From contig NZ_CP030104.1 of the NCBI RefSeq assembly GCF_003269425.1, positions 1 to 64,000 of the forward strand: a stretch of 64,000 nt of DNA. Direction: 5' to 3'. A program made the translations under genes and the position numbers. The notes under the pieces were generated by a model, which was given only the letters and a program-made list of their open reading frames with translations, was not told the DNA's origin and did no database searches. The DNA comes from Flagellimonas maritima. GTDB lineage: Bacteria > Bacteroidota > Bacteroidia > Flavobacteriales > Flavobacteriaceae. Shown here piece after piece: positions 9,027-20,415 of this stretch. How positions within the stretch are numbered: position 1 is the stretch's first letter; every line of letters begins with the position of its first letter.

Positions 9027-9632
9027 ATGAAACGTTTACAGACCTCATTTACAATTATTTTATTGATCTCCATTTTTTCGCTATCGGCTCAAGAACAAGA
9101 CGAACCGTCCAGTTCGGACAATACACTTGTTGGGCAGTTTCAACAACTGGAAAAAAAATCCGGTAACTATAGGGCGAACGGAATTCGATATGAGGTGATT
9201 AAATTGGTAGACTTGAATAAAATCAAAGAAAGTATTTTTGATTCAATCAATACAGCAAGTAAATCAATTAAGGATTTATCCGCAACAATAGCCAATAATG
9301 AAGCTACTATAAAAGATCTCAATGCCAAACTTGAAGAAACTACGGAGAATCTCCAGAACATTACAAAAGAGAAAGATAGTATATCCTTCTTTGGAGCATT
9401 GATAAGCAAAGGCACTTACAACCTTATATTGTGGTCCATAATTTTTATACTGCTTCTGTTTCTTTTGTTTTTCATATATAGATTCAGGAATAGCAATTCT
9501 TTGACGCACCAAGCAAAAACCGCGTTGGCCGATGTTGAAAAAGAATATGAAGACCATAGGAGACGAGCACTGGAACGGGAACAGAGAATAAGCCGTCAAC
9601 TTCAAGACGAACTGAACAAACAGAAGAAATAG
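9027..9632 (+). CDS. Secreted or membrane-anchored coiled-coil protein of unknown function
   Basis: A 201-residue protein with a signal peptide (FTIILLISIFSLSAQ), a central coiled-coil around residues 65-115 and one transmembrane segment near 131-152 (LILWSIIFILLLFLLFFIY). A charged cytoplasmic tail rich in Arg, Glu and Gln follows. I do not recognise an enzymatic domain. From memory, flavobacterial homologues are often mislabelled tRNA (guanine-N1)-methyltransferase, apparently because they lie near trmD; nothing in the sequence resembles a methyltransferase. It is a single-gene unit with its own terminator. Confidence 0.8.
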   Translation: MKRLQTSFTIILLISIFSLSAQEQDEPSSSDNTLVGQFQQLEKKSGNYRANGIRYEVIKLVDLNKIKESIFDSINTASKSIKDLSATIANNEATIKDLNAKLEETTENLQNITKEKDSISFFGALISKGTYNLILWSIIFILLLFLLFFIYRFRNSNSLTHQAKTALADVEKEYEDHRRRALEREQRISRQLQDELNKQKK

Positions 9633-9633
9633 C

Positions 9634-9667
9634 ATCCAAAAACTCCCATTCAAGGGAGTTTTTGGAT
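9634..9667. terminator. Rho-independent terminator
   Basis: A 14-bp perfect stem (ATCCAAAAACTCCC paired with GGGAGTTTTTGGAT) with a 6-base loop, directly after the stop codon of the coiled-coil gene. Confidence 0.85.
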
Positions 9668-9725
9668 TTATGCCATACATGTTCTTACTTAACTTGGAAT
9701 TACTTTTAAAATAGGAAACACAACA

Positions 9726-10172
9726 ATGAAAATCAAAAATGCTATCCTATCGGATTTGGAACATTTGGTCCCGCTTTTTAACAATTATCGTGTATTCTAT
9801 GGGCAACATTCTAATTTAGATGCTGCCCGTTCTTTTCTTAAAACGCGATTATCAAAAAAAGAATCTACCATCTTTTTGGCACTGTATAATGATAAACCAG
9901 TTGGATTTACCCAACTTTTTAAAACCTTTTCCTCAGTAAGCTTAGAACCATTCTTAATATTGAATGATCTGTTCGTCACTCCTGAATTTAGAAACCGTGG
10001 TGTTGGAAGAGCACTCCTTGAGTATGCAAAATTGCATTGCAAAGAACTGGATTATAAAGGATTGGAATTGGAAACTGCTTTGGATAATCCAGCACAAAAA
10101 TTATACGAGCAACTTGGATGGGAAAAGGATGAAGCATACCTTCACTATTTTTGGAAAAATACTGGGGGATAG
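9726..10172 (+). CDS. GNAT N-acetyltransferase
   Basis: A 148-residue single-domain GNAT enzyme. The acetyl-CoA-binding motif A is FRNRGVGRALLEYAKLHC, preceded by the LNDLFVTPEFR strand. The late ALDNPAQKLYEQLGWEKDE segment is typical of family members acting on small molecules or amino acids. The substrate is not inferable. It lies 30 bases upstream of trmD and may be co-transcribed with it. Confidence 0.9.
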   Translation: MKIKNAILSDLEHLVPLFNNYRVFYGQHSNLDAARSFLKTRLSKKESTIFLALYNDKPVGFTQLFKTFSSVSLEPFLILNDLFVTPEFRNRGVGRALLEYAKLHCKELDYKGLELETALDNPAQKLYEQLGWEKDEAYLHYFWKNTGG

Positions 10173-10202
10173 CCTTATTTTTGTCCAATCTTAAAACTGC
10201 CC

Positions 10203-10877
10203 ATGCGTATAGATATCATTACAGTTTTACCCGAGTTGTTAAAGAGCCCTTTTGAAGCTTCAATTTTAAAAAGGGCTATCGATAAAAAATTGGTCGAAAT
10301 TCATCTACATAATCTTAGGGACTATTCCATAGGAAACTACAAACAAGTGGACGATTACCAATTTGGTGGTGGAGCAGGAATGGTATTGATGATTGAACCA
10401 ATTGATAAATGCATCTCTAAATTAAAGGCGCAGCGGGAGTATGATGAGGTAATTTATATGACCCCGGATGGCGAAACTTTGAATCAAGGTATTTCCAACG
10501 AGATTTCGCTAAAAAAGAATATCATTATTTTATGTGGACACTATAAAGGTGTAGATCAAAGGGTTCGTGATTTGTTCATTACCAAGGAAATATCGATTGG
10601 AGATTACGTTTTGTCAGGGGGAGAACTGGCGGCAGCAGTTTTTTGTGACTCACTTATACGGCTTCTTCCAGGTGTACTAAACGATGAAACCTCCGCCTTA
10701 ACGGATACATTTCAGGATAATTTACTCGCACCACCGGTATATACAAGACCTTCCAATTATAAAGGAATAAAAGTTCCTGAAATTTTATTGAGCGGTAATT
10801 TTCCCAGTATTGAAAAATGGCGTGAAGATAAAGCACTGGAAAGAACTACAAAAAAAAGACCTGATTTACTAAATTGA
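10203..10877 (+). CDS. trmD: tRNA (guanine-N1-)-methyltransferase TrmD
   Basis: TrmD methylates G37 of tRNAs and so prevents +1 frameshifting. The 224-residue protein has the SPOUT trefoil-knot motifs: [27 protein letters not shown] and [14 protein letters not shown], followed by the conserved C-terminal [18 protein letters not shown]. Length and start ([13 protein letters not shown]) are standard. A small membrane-protein gene starts 1 base after its stop and rplS follows, so the usual trmD-rplS neighbourhood is kept. Confidence 0.97.
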   Translation: MRIDIITVLPELLKSPFEASILKRAIDKKLVEIHLHNLRDYSIGNYKQVDDYQFGGGAGMVLMIEPIDKCISKLKAQREYDEVIYMTPDGETLNQGISNEISLKKNIIILCGHYKGVDQRVRDLFITKEISIGDYVLSGGELAAAVFCDSLIRLLPGVLNDETSALTDTFQDNLLAPPVYTRPSNYKGIKVPEILLSGNFPSIEKWREDKALERTTKKRPDLLN

Positions 10878-10878
10878 T

Positions 10879-11190
10879 ATGGAAGATTCACATACTTTAT
10901 ACTATGCCTTTGGTGGCATATTAAGTGCTCTTGGACAACTGGCCTTAATAATTGGCTGTATTGTTTTGGTTATCAAACAAAAAAATATTGGAACCATTAT
11001 AATGCTAGTGGCCAGCATTCTTTCACTATTATTTATGATTGCAAGTTATGCGGGAAATTTTATCGCTGGTAGTTACGGGACCGACTTGATCTTAACTTGG
11101 AGCCAGATTATAGCCGTAGTTGGACCAATTCCCTATATTCTATTTGCAGCAGGACTTCTTATCCATGCAATTAAGTATTCCAGCAATTAA
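10879..11190 (+). CDS. Small integral membrane protein of unknown function
   Basis: A 103-residue protein with three predicted transmembrane helices: about 9-33 (AFGGILSALGQLALIIGCIV), about 39-62 and about 75-98. I recognise no family. Its ATG begins one base after the trmD stop, indicating translational coupling with trmD. Confidence 0.75.
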   Translation: MEDSHTLYYAFGGILSALGQLALIIGCIVLVIKQKNIGTIIMLVASILSLLFMIASYAGNFIAGSYGTDLILTWSQIIAVVGPIPYILFAAGLLIHAIKYSSN

Positions 11191-11220
11191 AAGCATAGGG
11201 ATAAGATTTAAAAAAACATC

Positions 11221-11250
11221 TTGTCAATTATAAATAATGCACTATTTTTG
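11221..11250 (+). promoter_or_regulatory. rplS promoter
   Basis: TTG at 11221-11223 and TATTTTTG at 11243-11250 (perfect TAnnTTTG) are separated by 19 bases. This is a textbook Bacteroidetes housekeeping promoter, placing transcription start about 60 bases before the rplS ATG. Confidence 0.7.
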
Positions 11251-11317
11251 CAATCTCAAAATCAACCTCTGACGAAATACGTGAAAGTTGGTCTTGTTAA
11301 ATAATAAAAAATATAAC

Positions 11318-11668
11318 ATGGAATCATTGATAAAATTTGTTGAAGACGAATTTGTTCCAAAAAAAGAATTTCCAAAATTTTCATCAGGTGATACAATTAC
11401 CGTTTATTATGAAATTAAGGAAGGTGAGAAAACACGAACCCAGTTTTTTAAAGGAGTTGTAATCCAGCGAAGGGGAACAGGAGCTACTGAAACATTCACC
11501 ATAAGAAAGATGTCCGGTACTGTAGGTGTAGAACGTATTTTTCCTGTAAATATGCCTGCGCTCCAAAGAGTTGAGGTAAACAAAATAGGTAAAGTGCGTA
11601 GATCAAGAATTTTCTACTTTAGAAAACTTACTGGTAAAAAAGCACGTATCAAAGAAATAAGAAAGTAA
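11318..11668 (+). CDS. rplS: 50S ribosomal protein L19
   Basis: A 116-residue L19, located at the interface of the ribosomal subunits. The core PKFSSGDTITVYYEIKEG and the C-terminal half with RVEVNKIGKVRRSRIFYFR are diagnostic. The ATG at 11318 is chosen; an in-frame TTG at 11288 would add ten residues that other L19 proteins lack. It has its own promoter and terminator. Confidence 0.98.
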   Translation: MESLIKFVEDEFVPKKEFPKFSSGDTITVYYEIKEGEKTRTQFFKGVVIQRRGTGATETFTIRKMSGTVGVERIFPVNMPALQRVEVNKIGKVRRSRIFYFRKLTGKKARIKEIRK

Positions 11669-11694
11669 TCATCTCACAATTACAAGAATACAAG

Positions 11695-11720
11695 AGCACC
11701 CATAAAGGGTGCTTTTTTTA
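11695..11720 (+). terminator. Rho-independent terminator after rplS
   Basis: A 7-bp GC-rich stem (AGCACCC paired with GGGTGCT), a 5-base loop and a run of seven T. Confidence 0.9.
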
Positions 11721-11979
11721 TGAACAATTGTTAATAACACAAGTTTATATATTGTTGATTACTAATCTATTGCAAAATTTGCACTTCTAATATTTTGTTT
11801 TAGATTAGCACAAGAGTTAAGGAGTTGATTCTGTCGAAATCTTAATTCTGTTTTAAAGTTGACGTTCTTTAAAAATTGATTTTTTCCCTTTTTAATTGGT
11901 AACACTACTAATCACAAAAGGAATTTCTAATTCTGGATAGTTTAGGCTAACCATAAATAGAGATAATAGTTTTTATGTG
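11721..11979. other. Non-coding AT-rich spacer
   Basis: No open reading frame of note on either strand. It holds a small palindrome near 11723 (AACAATTGTT). At the right end a loose promoter (TTTAG near 11941 and TAGTTTTT near 11967) would start transcription near 11980, just before the structured RNA candidate. Nothing else is recognisable. Confidence 0.5.
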
Positions 11980-12206
11980 CGGATGGAAGAGCAATTTTCT
12001 GTCTTGATAAAGACCAGAAAAATATCAATACACTTTATAAGATACTGTTTAGTTGAATGATTAAATGTATGCTATAAAGTAAACGTCAAAAGAGCAACGG
12101 ATGCGATCAATGGTTGCAACTTTACGGTAACGTAGAGTAAAATCTTTTAGCTCTTTTCAGAAAGCCATATCAATGTTTACACATAGATATGGCTTTTGTT
12201 TTTTCC
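11980..12206 (+). ncRNA. Candidate structured small RNA with its own terminator
   Basis: This stretch of about 225 bases has no open reading frame but is rich in pairing. AAGAGC at 11987-11992 can close with GCTCTT at 12150-12155. Inside lie three hairpins: 11995-12021 (TTTTCTGTCTT / AAGACCAGAAAA, one bulge), 12032-12080 (ACTTTATA / TATAAAGT, extended by further pairs) and 12094-12117 (GCAAC / GTTGC). An 11-bp terminator follows. The next gene, icd, has its own -7 element downstream, so this looks like an independent transcript rather than a leader. Size and overall shape (closing stem, open centre, apical hairpin) recall 6S RNA, and a 6S-Flavo family is known in Bacteroidetes, but I cannot verify membership. 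Confidence 0.5.
12161..12206 (+). terminator. Strong terminator of the RNA candidate
   Basis: An 11-bp perfect stem (AAAGCCATATC at 12161-12171 paired with GATATGGCTTT at 12186-12196), a 14-base loop and the tract TTTTGTTTTTT. No coding sequence precedes it for about 490 bases. Confidence 0.85.
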
Positions 12207-12257
12207 GACACCCCGTAAAATCACACTTTTTAGTGAAATCGCCACGACCATAAATTG

Positions 12258-12265
12258 TATATTTG
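12258..12265 (+). promoter_or_regulatory. Putative -7 element of icd
   Basis: TATATTTG, a perfect TAnnTTTG match, 22 bases before the icd start and downstream of the RNA terminator. It implies independent transcription of icd with a very short leader. Confidence 0.5.
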
Positions 12266-12287
12266 CTCCGCTCAAATAAAAACCTGA

Positions 12288-14516
<2,229 letters not shown>

Positions 14517-14599
14517 GTTTTAGGATTAAGAAACTGTTAAACCGTCTCTTTTATTTCAATCATTGTCTATTTTAGACTTCAATACCTTAATACTAAATT

Positions 14600-15409
14600 T
14601 TGAAAAACGGCTTACGTATTCTCCTCTCCCTCTTTCTGTTCATTGGCTGTGAGGAAACAATCGACCTGGATTTACCCTCATCAGAACCAAAATTGGTCAT
14701 AGACGCAATAATTGGTTTCAATCAAAATGATGGCGATCCTATTACTATTGGACAAGTAAAACTTACGCTGAGTGCACCATTCCTTCAAGAAGAAATACCT
14801 CCCGCCGAAAATGCAACCGTAGAAATTATTGATGAAGAATCAGGACAAACATTTCCTTTGGAAGAAAGTGATGCCGGTGTTTTTATTGATGGTTTTCCAG
14901 AACTGGAGTTCAATAGAGACTATACTTTAGTAGTGAATTATGGAGGTGATACCTATACCGCAACGCAACAATTGAACAACTCGCCTCCCATCAATAGCGT
15001 AGAACAAGGTGATGGTTTTTTGTTTGATGAAGAGGAAGAAACCGAGGTAATCATAGCCTTTACCGACTTACCGAACGAACTCAACTTCTATCTGTTTTCA
15101 TTTGGTTTTGATAATTTTCTGGTAGTGGAAGATGAATTTTTTGAAGATAGCAATATTACATTTTCATATTTCTACGAAGATGTTGAACCAGGTGACTTGC
15201 TCACGATTACTATTTTAGGCATCGACAAAGAATTTGGAACCTATATTGATCTTGCGCTGGATCAATCCGGGGAGAACGGGGGCGGCCCCTTTGCAACACC
15301 ACCAGCTACAGTTAGAGGTAATATTATAAATACGACCACCCCAGATAATTTCCCTTTTGGATATTTTGCCCTAAGTGAATTTGATACAGAATTACTGACC
15401 GTTGAATGA
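14600..15409 (+). CDS. DUF4249-type outer-membrane lipoprotein
   Basis: A 269-residue predicted lipoprotein (lipobox LFLFIGC near residue 18) followed by a beta-rich DUF4249-like domain, recognisable from EPKLVIDAII, ATVEIIDEESGQTF and the NRDYTLVVNYGGDTYTA segment. No ATG is available; the only plausible start is TTG at 14600, which opens directly on the signal peptide. The next gene is a TonB-dependent receptor 46 bases downstream. DUF4249 proteins are typically encoded beside such receptors and may act as surface partners, but no substrate is known. Confidence 0.82.
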   Translation: MKNGLRILLSLFLFIGCEETIDLDLPSSEPKLVIDAIIGFNQNDGDPITIGQVKLTLSAPFLQEEIPPAENATVEIIDEESGQTFPLEESDAGVFIDGFPELEFNRDYTLVVNYGGDTYTATQQLNNSPPINSVEQGDGFLFDEEEETEVIIAFTDLPNELNFYLFSFGFDNFLVVEDEFFEDSNITFSYFYEDVEPGDLLTITILGIDKEFGTYIDLALDQSGENGGGPFATPPATVRGNIINTTTPDNFPFGYFALSEFDTELLTVE

Positions 15410-15455
15410 AATCCTACCAGAGCATTTTTCCTATCGACTTATTTCATTCAATACT

Positions 15456-17870
15456 ATGAAAAAAAATATAATATCACTAAGACGCCTTCTATTCATTGTA
15501 CTATCTGTTGTCAGTTTAATGTCGCTGCAAGCACAAGAAAGGTTCACCTTGAGCGGTACAATTTCAGAGGCTAGCAGTAATGAGACACTGATTGGTGTCA
15601 CTATAGCCTTCCCTAGCCTGAAAACAGGCGTAACCACCAATGAGTATGGCTTCTATTCCATTACATTGCCCAAAGGTGAATATGATATTATAGTAAGTTA
15701 TTTGGGTTTTGAGGAAATCAGGGAGACCATCGACCTAAATTTAAATATCAAAAGGGATTTTGAACTTTTTGAGGAAGCAGAACAACTGGAAGAGGTTGTT
15801 GTAACAGAAAATCCTGAACGGTTGGACATCAAAAAACCTCAAATGAGCGTCAATACTTTGGCCGTGCAGACCATTAAACAGATACCGGTAGTATTGGGCG
15901 AGGCGGATGTTATAAAGTCGTTGTTGTTGCTTCCTGGCGTATCCAATGCAGGCGAAGCCTCATCAGGGTTTAACGTAAGGGGCGGTGCTGCTGACCAGAA
16001 TCTAATATTGTTGGATGAGGCCATAGTGTTCAATTCCTCCCACCTTTTCGGTTTCTTTTCAGTTTTCAATCCAGATGCAATTAAAGATGTAAAACTGTTC
16101 AAGGGAGGAATTCCTGCAAGATACGGTGGACGGGTTTCATCAGTACTGGAAATATTTCAAAAAGAAGGAAACAGCAAGGAAGTAAAGGTCAATGGAGGGA
16201 TAGGCGCTGTTGCCAGTAGATTATTGATAGAAGGGCCTATAATCAAGGACAGGACAGCTTTTTTGGCTGGGGGCAGAGCTTCATACGCACACCTTTTCCT
16301 TCCGCTCTTTGACATTGATAATAAGGCATATTTCTACGATTTAAATACCAAAATAAACCATAAAATAAACGATCGGAACAGTATTTTCCTTTCAGGTTAC
16401 TTTGGAAGGGACCTTTTTAGTATTAACGAAAGTTTTGTGAATACGTATGGTAATGCCGTTGGAAACTTAAGATGGAATCATTTGTTTTCCAATAAACTAT
16501 TTTCAAATCTATCCATTATCTATTCCGATTATTATTACGGTCTTGAATTGGATTTTGTTGGATTTGAATGGGATTCGGGAATCCAGAATTTCAATTTAAA
16601 GTATGACTTAAAGCATTACATCAACGATAAGTTTCAGGTTAACTATGGCTTGAACAATATTTACTATGTGTTCAATCCTGGTGAGATTAAGCCCAATAGG
16701 GAAGACTCTGGAATAGTAGAGGGCCAACTCACCAAAAAATACGCAAACGAAGCTGCAGCCTATGTAGATGTTCAACATAATGTTACAGAAAGATTAAGTC
16801 TTAACTATGGACTGAGAGTAAGTCATTTTAACCGGCTGGGGCAGGACGAGTTCTTTGTTTATGAAAATGACAATGCCGTTGTTTTTGACCCTTCCATTTC
16901 TATATATAGAGAAGGAACGCCCATAGACACTATAAATTCTGGCAGGAGCAATACTTTGGATACCTTCACCAATCTAGAACCGAGGGTATCTTTATCCTAT
17001 AATTTTAACGGAAAAAGTTCGGTTAAGGCCAGTTATACCCGCCTTGCCCAATATTTACACCTCTTATCCAATACCAACTCTCCTACTCCCTTGGATGTTT
17101 GGACGCCCAGTGGTCCGTTTGTGGAACCACAACTATTGGATCAGTATGCCTTGGGTTATTTTAAGAACATAAAAGATGGCGAATTCTCATTGGAGACCGA
17201 GGTGTTCTATAAACATATTGATAATAGAATCGATTACATAGATGGAGCCAACCTCATTGCCAATGATGCCATTGAACAGGTTATTTTGAATGGTGAAGCA
17301 AGGGCTTACGGTTTGGAATTATTGCTCCGAAAAAACGAGGGCCGCCTAAAAGGTTGGTTGGCCTATACCCTATCAAAATCCGAACAACGGACCCCTGGCA
17401 GAACACCAACTGCCGACAATGGCATATCCCCTTTGGAAACGGGAATCAATTCTGGAAATTGGTACAATACCCCATATGATAAAACCCATGATATATCCGT
17501 GTTTGGCAGTTTTGATTTGAACGAGAAATGGAACTTCAATGCAAATTTTGTTTTTCAAACAGGCCAGCCGACAAATTATCCTCTTGGTCAATTTGAATTC
17601 CAGGGTATCACGATTCCATTTTTTGGAGAACGAAACGTAGAAAGACTTCCCGCGTATCATAGATTGGATATTTCTGCTACGCTAACACCAAAAAAAAATA
17701 GAGGTAGGAGATTAAAATCTGAATGGGTATTCAGTATTTACAATGCTTACAATCGTATGAATGCAGCTTCCATAAACTTCAGGGAAAATGAGGACAGCGG
17801 AAGAAATGAAGCATTACGGACTTCTATATTCGGAATCATTCCCGCCGTGACCTATAATTTTAAATTTTGA
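15456..17870 (+). CDS. TonB-dependent outer-membrane receptor with carboxypeptidase-like N-terminal domain
   Basis: An 804-residue receptor. A signal peptide (ending SLMSLQAQ) is followed by a carboxypeptidase-regulatory-like beta-sandwich (about residues 30-115), a TonB plug domain (IKQIPVVLGEADVIKSLLLL and GFNVRGGAADQNLILLDEA, about 125-235) and a beta-barrel ending in an aromatic residue (NFKF). I use the ATG at 15456 because it opens the signal peptide; an earlier in-frame start at 15402 would overlap the lipoprotein gene. There is no SusD partner. The paired DUF4249 lipoprotein suggests a small uptake module whose substrate is not visible. Confidence 0.93.
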   Translation: MKKNIISLRRLLFIVLSVVSLMSLQAQERFTLSGTISEASSNETLIGVTIAFPSLKTGVTTNEYGFYSITLPKGEYDIIVSYLGFEEIRETIDLNLNIKRDFELFEEAEQLEEVVVTENPERLDIKKPQMSVNTLAVQTIKQIPVVLGEADVIKSLLLLPGVSNAGEASSGFNVRGGAADQNLILLDEAIVFNSSHLFGFFSVFNPDAIKDVKLFKGGIPARYGGRVSSVLEIFQKEGNSKEVKVNGGIGAVASRLLIEGPIIKDRTAFLAGGRASYAHLFLPLFDIDNKAYFYDLNTKINHKINDRNSIFLSGYFGRDLFSINESFVNTYGNAVGNLRWNHLFSNKLFSNLSIIYSDYYYGLELDFVGFEWDSGIQNFNLKYDLKHYINDKFQVNYGLNNIYYVFNPGEIKPNREDSGIVEGQLTKKYANEAAAYVDVQHNVTERLSLNYGLRVSHFNRLGQDEFFVYENDNAVVFDPSISIYREGTPIDTINSGRSNTLDTFTNLEPRVSLSYNFNGKSSVKASYTRLAQYLHLLSNTNSPTPLDVWTPSGPFVEPQLLDQYALGYFKNIKDGEFSLETEVFYKHIDNRIDYIDGANLIANDAIEQVILNGEARAYGLELLLRKNEGRLKGWLAYTLSKSEQRTPGRTPTADNGISPLETGINSGNWYNTPYDKTHDISVFGSFDLNEKWNFNANFVFQTGQPTNYPLGQFEFQGITIPFFGERNVERLPAYHRLDISATLTPKKNRGRRLKSEWVFSIYNAYNRMNAASINFRENEDSGRNEALRTSIFGIIPAVTYNFKF

Positions 17871-18014
17871 CGATTATTTTTTTTATAATCAAACTCTTAT
17901 GCCATTCCGAATTTATTTTGGAATCCAATTATTATGGTATTTGAACGTTTATCATGAAAATCCGAAACAAGTTCAGGCTGATAAATTTTATGTGACCCAT
18001 CAGATAACTTTTCT

Positions 18015-19346
18015 TCAAAATATCTGGTATAGCACTAGAATCATTAAAAGTCCTACAACTCCCTGAAAAAATGTCCCTAATGTATGCCCTTTCAAAGCTG
18101 TTTTAACATTCATGTCCGAAAACTGCGACACCACCCAAAAATAGCTGTCGTTGATATGGGACACTGTCATTGCCCCTGCACCAATGGCGAGGACGGCAAA
18201 TGCCTTATCAATAATCACTGTTAAACCAAAAGTTTCCAACAAGGGGGCTATAATTGCCGAAGTTGTTATAATCGCCACTGTAGAAGAACCTTGTGCAGTT
18301 TTAAGAACCATCGCGATGGTAAATGCAATTAATAGACCTCCAATTCCCGAACTCGATTCAAGTTGAACAAAAGAGGCAATGTCTATCGTTCTTAAAATAG
18401 CCCCAAAAGCACCACCTGCGCCCGTTATCAAAACTATGGCCCCAGCTTGTTTAAAAGCCTCCCCTACCCAACTTTCCTTTTTCTTGGAGGATACTTTTCT
18501 GCCGAGTAAAAAAGCGAACAGTACGCCCACTAGCAAAGCAATGATTGGATTTCCCAAAAAATCAAATATTTTAAAAGCATAGCCTTGCCCCAAAGGATTG
18601 GAGGGGTAATTAGCGATTGATTTCATGGCAATCAAGACAATCGGGGCCAATAGTGGCAAAAATGCCTGAATGGGTTTAATACCGTAATCTTCCTCTTCGT
18701 CCCCTTTAACTATAGTTTGCACTTTATTTTCTATAAGTTCTTGCCTTAAGGATTTACCAATAAACCTGGCCCAGAAATATCCCGTTAATGATACTGGGAT
18801 TGACACCAACAATCCAAAAATCAATACCATTCCCAAATCAGCTTCTAAAATTGCCGCTGCCGCCAAAGGTCCAGGCGTTGGGGGAACAAATACATGCGCC
18901 GCGTACAATCCCGTTGCCAACGATATGGCGAAAACCAAAACGGGAATACCCGTTTTCTTGCTCATGGCCTTGTTCAATGACGATAAGATTATAAACCCGG
19001 AGTCGCAAAAAACAGGGATGGAGATAATGTACCCTGCCAAGTTCATTGCCAGTGGGGACCTTTTCAATCCTACAAGTTTCAATACATAATTGGCCAATAC
19101 TTTGGTACTGCCCGTTTTTTCCAAATATATACCGATAACTGTTCCAAAAGCAATAACCAAGGCGATGCTGGAAAGTGTTTTTCCAAATCCATCACCAATG
19201 GTGAGCATAATCTCTTTTGGCGAAAGCCCCAACAAAAACCCGGTAGTGATTGCAGCAACGGTCAAAGAAAATATGGGATGCATCTTAAACCTTACCGTAG
19301 CAAGAATGATAAAGCATATAACCAAACCTAATATAAGTAGTTCCAT
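18015..19346 (-). CDS. GntP-family gluconate:H+ symporter
   Basis: A 443-residue inner-membrane permease with about 12 hydrophobic segments. GntP-family signatures are seen: PVFCDSGFIILSSLNKAMSK, the HVFVPPTPGPLAAAAIL loop, AGGAFGAILR and the late SHINDSYFWVVSQFS. Known members transport gluconate or related sugar acids, but the exact substrate here is not decided and no sugar-acid catabolic gene lies alongside. It stands alone, convergent with the TonB receptor. A run of T-rich hairpins lies in the 144-base spacer. Confidence 0.93.
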   Translation of the reverse strand: MELLILGLVICFIILATVRFKMHPIFSLTVAAITTGFLLGLSPKEIMLTIGDGFGKTLSSIALVIAFGTVIGIYLEKTGSTKVLANYVLKLVGLKRSPLAMNLAGYIISIPVFCDSGFIILSSLNKAMSKKTGIPVLVFAISLATGLYAAHVFVPPTPGPLAAAAILEADLGMVLIFGLLVSIPVSLTGYFWARFIGKSLRQELIENKVQTIVKGDEEEDYGIKPIQAFLPLLAPIVLIAMKSIANYPSNPLGQGYAFKIFDFLGNPIIALLVGVLFAFLLGRKVSSKKKESWVGEAFKQAGAIVLITGAGGAFGAILRTIDIASFVQLESSSGIGGLLIAFTIAMVLKTAQGSSTVAIITTSAIIAPLLETFGLTVIIDKAFAVLAIGAGAMTVSHINDSYFWVVSQFSDMNVKTALKGHTLGTFFQGVVGLLMILVLYQIF

Positions 19347-19402
19347 AATATCTTTTTGGCAGGAAGAATTAAATATAAACCATTATTCTTATTTTAGCGT
19401 TC

Positions 19403-19636
19403 ATGCACACGAACAAAGAACTTTTGGTCAAAGGTTTAAAATTTATAGGCTATACGGTCGCATTTATGTTTTTGGCACCCTTTGTTATCTCACAAGCTTT
19501 TAAAAATGTAGATCACCCCGCCTATATTCCCGTTTTGGTCATTGGTCTGTTACTGGCAATGACCGCAATTGGTTTAGGCTTTTATACCATTAAAGTTTTT
19601 ATGGACGCACTTTTTGGAAAGAAACCCAAAGGCTAG
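19403..19636 (+). CDS. DUF6095-like small membrane protein
   Basis: A 77-residue protein with two transmembrane helices (about 13-32 and about 42-64) and a basic C-terminus. I recognise it as resembling the flavobacterial DUF6095 family, function unknown. Its 3' end overlaps the convergent DUF4294 gene by 4 bases. Confidence 0.7.
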   Translation: MHTNKELLVKGLKFIGYTVAFMFLAPFVISQAFKNVDHPAYIPVLVIGLLLAMTAIGLGFYTIKVFMDALFGKKPKG

Positions 19637-20313
19637 TTGCTCTTATCTGGACGATTCTTCCATTTATTGCTCAATTCAGCATAATCATAATCAAGAACAG
19701 ATTCTTGTCGCTCCAGTTTTTCAGATGCGAATGCGCGTTGTAAAATATCTTCAATAAGATAATCTTCATGAATGCGCTCTGGATGAAATTCTTCTTTTAT
19801 ACTGATTTTAAAGGCTTTTGCTGTAGTATTGTACCAAAATGCACGCCAACCGCTACGCAATTCCTTCACTAAGTTGAAAGCAGTTTTACCCGTCTGGCGA
19901 TAAATCAATTTAATCAAGATTTGTCCTTCGGTACGGGTCAATTTCTTCAATTTGGCAGAAAACTCTCCTTCAATGTATTTTTGTACCTCTTTTGTATATT
20001 TTTTTCGGTGTCTTTTCTTTTTTATTTTTGCCAAACTGTCATTCAACTCTACCAATCGTTCCGCAGCCATTTTTGCATATGGATAGACTTTTAAGGTCTT
20101 GCGCCTAAGAATGTAATATCGAAGTTTTTCTTTCCTACTTGCAAATTCCAGTCTACCAAATAAATAAACTTCATCCAATTCAATGGAACTATGTAAAATC
20201 GAATCCCCTTCGAACCTAACATAATAATCCGCAACCGAATCTTTTTCAACCTCTTGGGAAAAACCTAGGGCAAAGACCATCGAAAAAAATATAACAATGT
20301 TATAACGAAACAT
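19633..20313 (-). CDS. DUF4294 domain protein, secreted
   Basis: A 226-residue protein with an N-terminal signal peptide (YNIVIFFSMVFALGFSQ) and a basic helical core. DUF4294-type features are YYILRRKTLKVYPYAKMAAE, the Lys/Arg-rich stretch KKKRHRKKYTKEVQKYI and LTRTEGQILIKLIYRQTG. The function is unknown. It diverges from the M42 peptidase gene; a TAATTTTG element on the minus strand at 20339-20346 may be its promoter. Confidence 0.85.
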   Translation of the reverse strand: MFRYNIVIFFSMVFALGFSQEVEKDSVADYYVRFEGDSILHSSIELDEVYLFGRLEFASRKEKLRYYILRRKTLKVYPYAKMAAERLVELNDSLAKIKKKRHRKKYTKEVQKYIEGEFSAKLKKLTRTEGQILIKLIYRQTGKTAFNLVKELRSGWRAFWYNTTAKAFKISIKEEFHPERIHEDYLIEDILQRAFASEKLERQESVLDYDYAELSNKWKNRPDKSN

Positions 20314-20390
20314 TCAAAGTATTTTACAAAAGTCTTGCCAAAATTAAGGATAAACCTAGTATTTGTCTATTAAATAAAAGTGAATATCAT

Positions 20391-20398
20391 TATGTTTG
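20391..20398 (+). promoter_or_regulatory. Putative -7 element of the M42 peptidase gene
   Basis: TATGTTTG, a perfect TAnnTTTG match, 25 bases before the gene; a TTTG at 20362-20365 may be the -33 box. Confidence 0.45.
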
Positions 20399-20415
20399 TG
20401 GACTAAAATATATAA

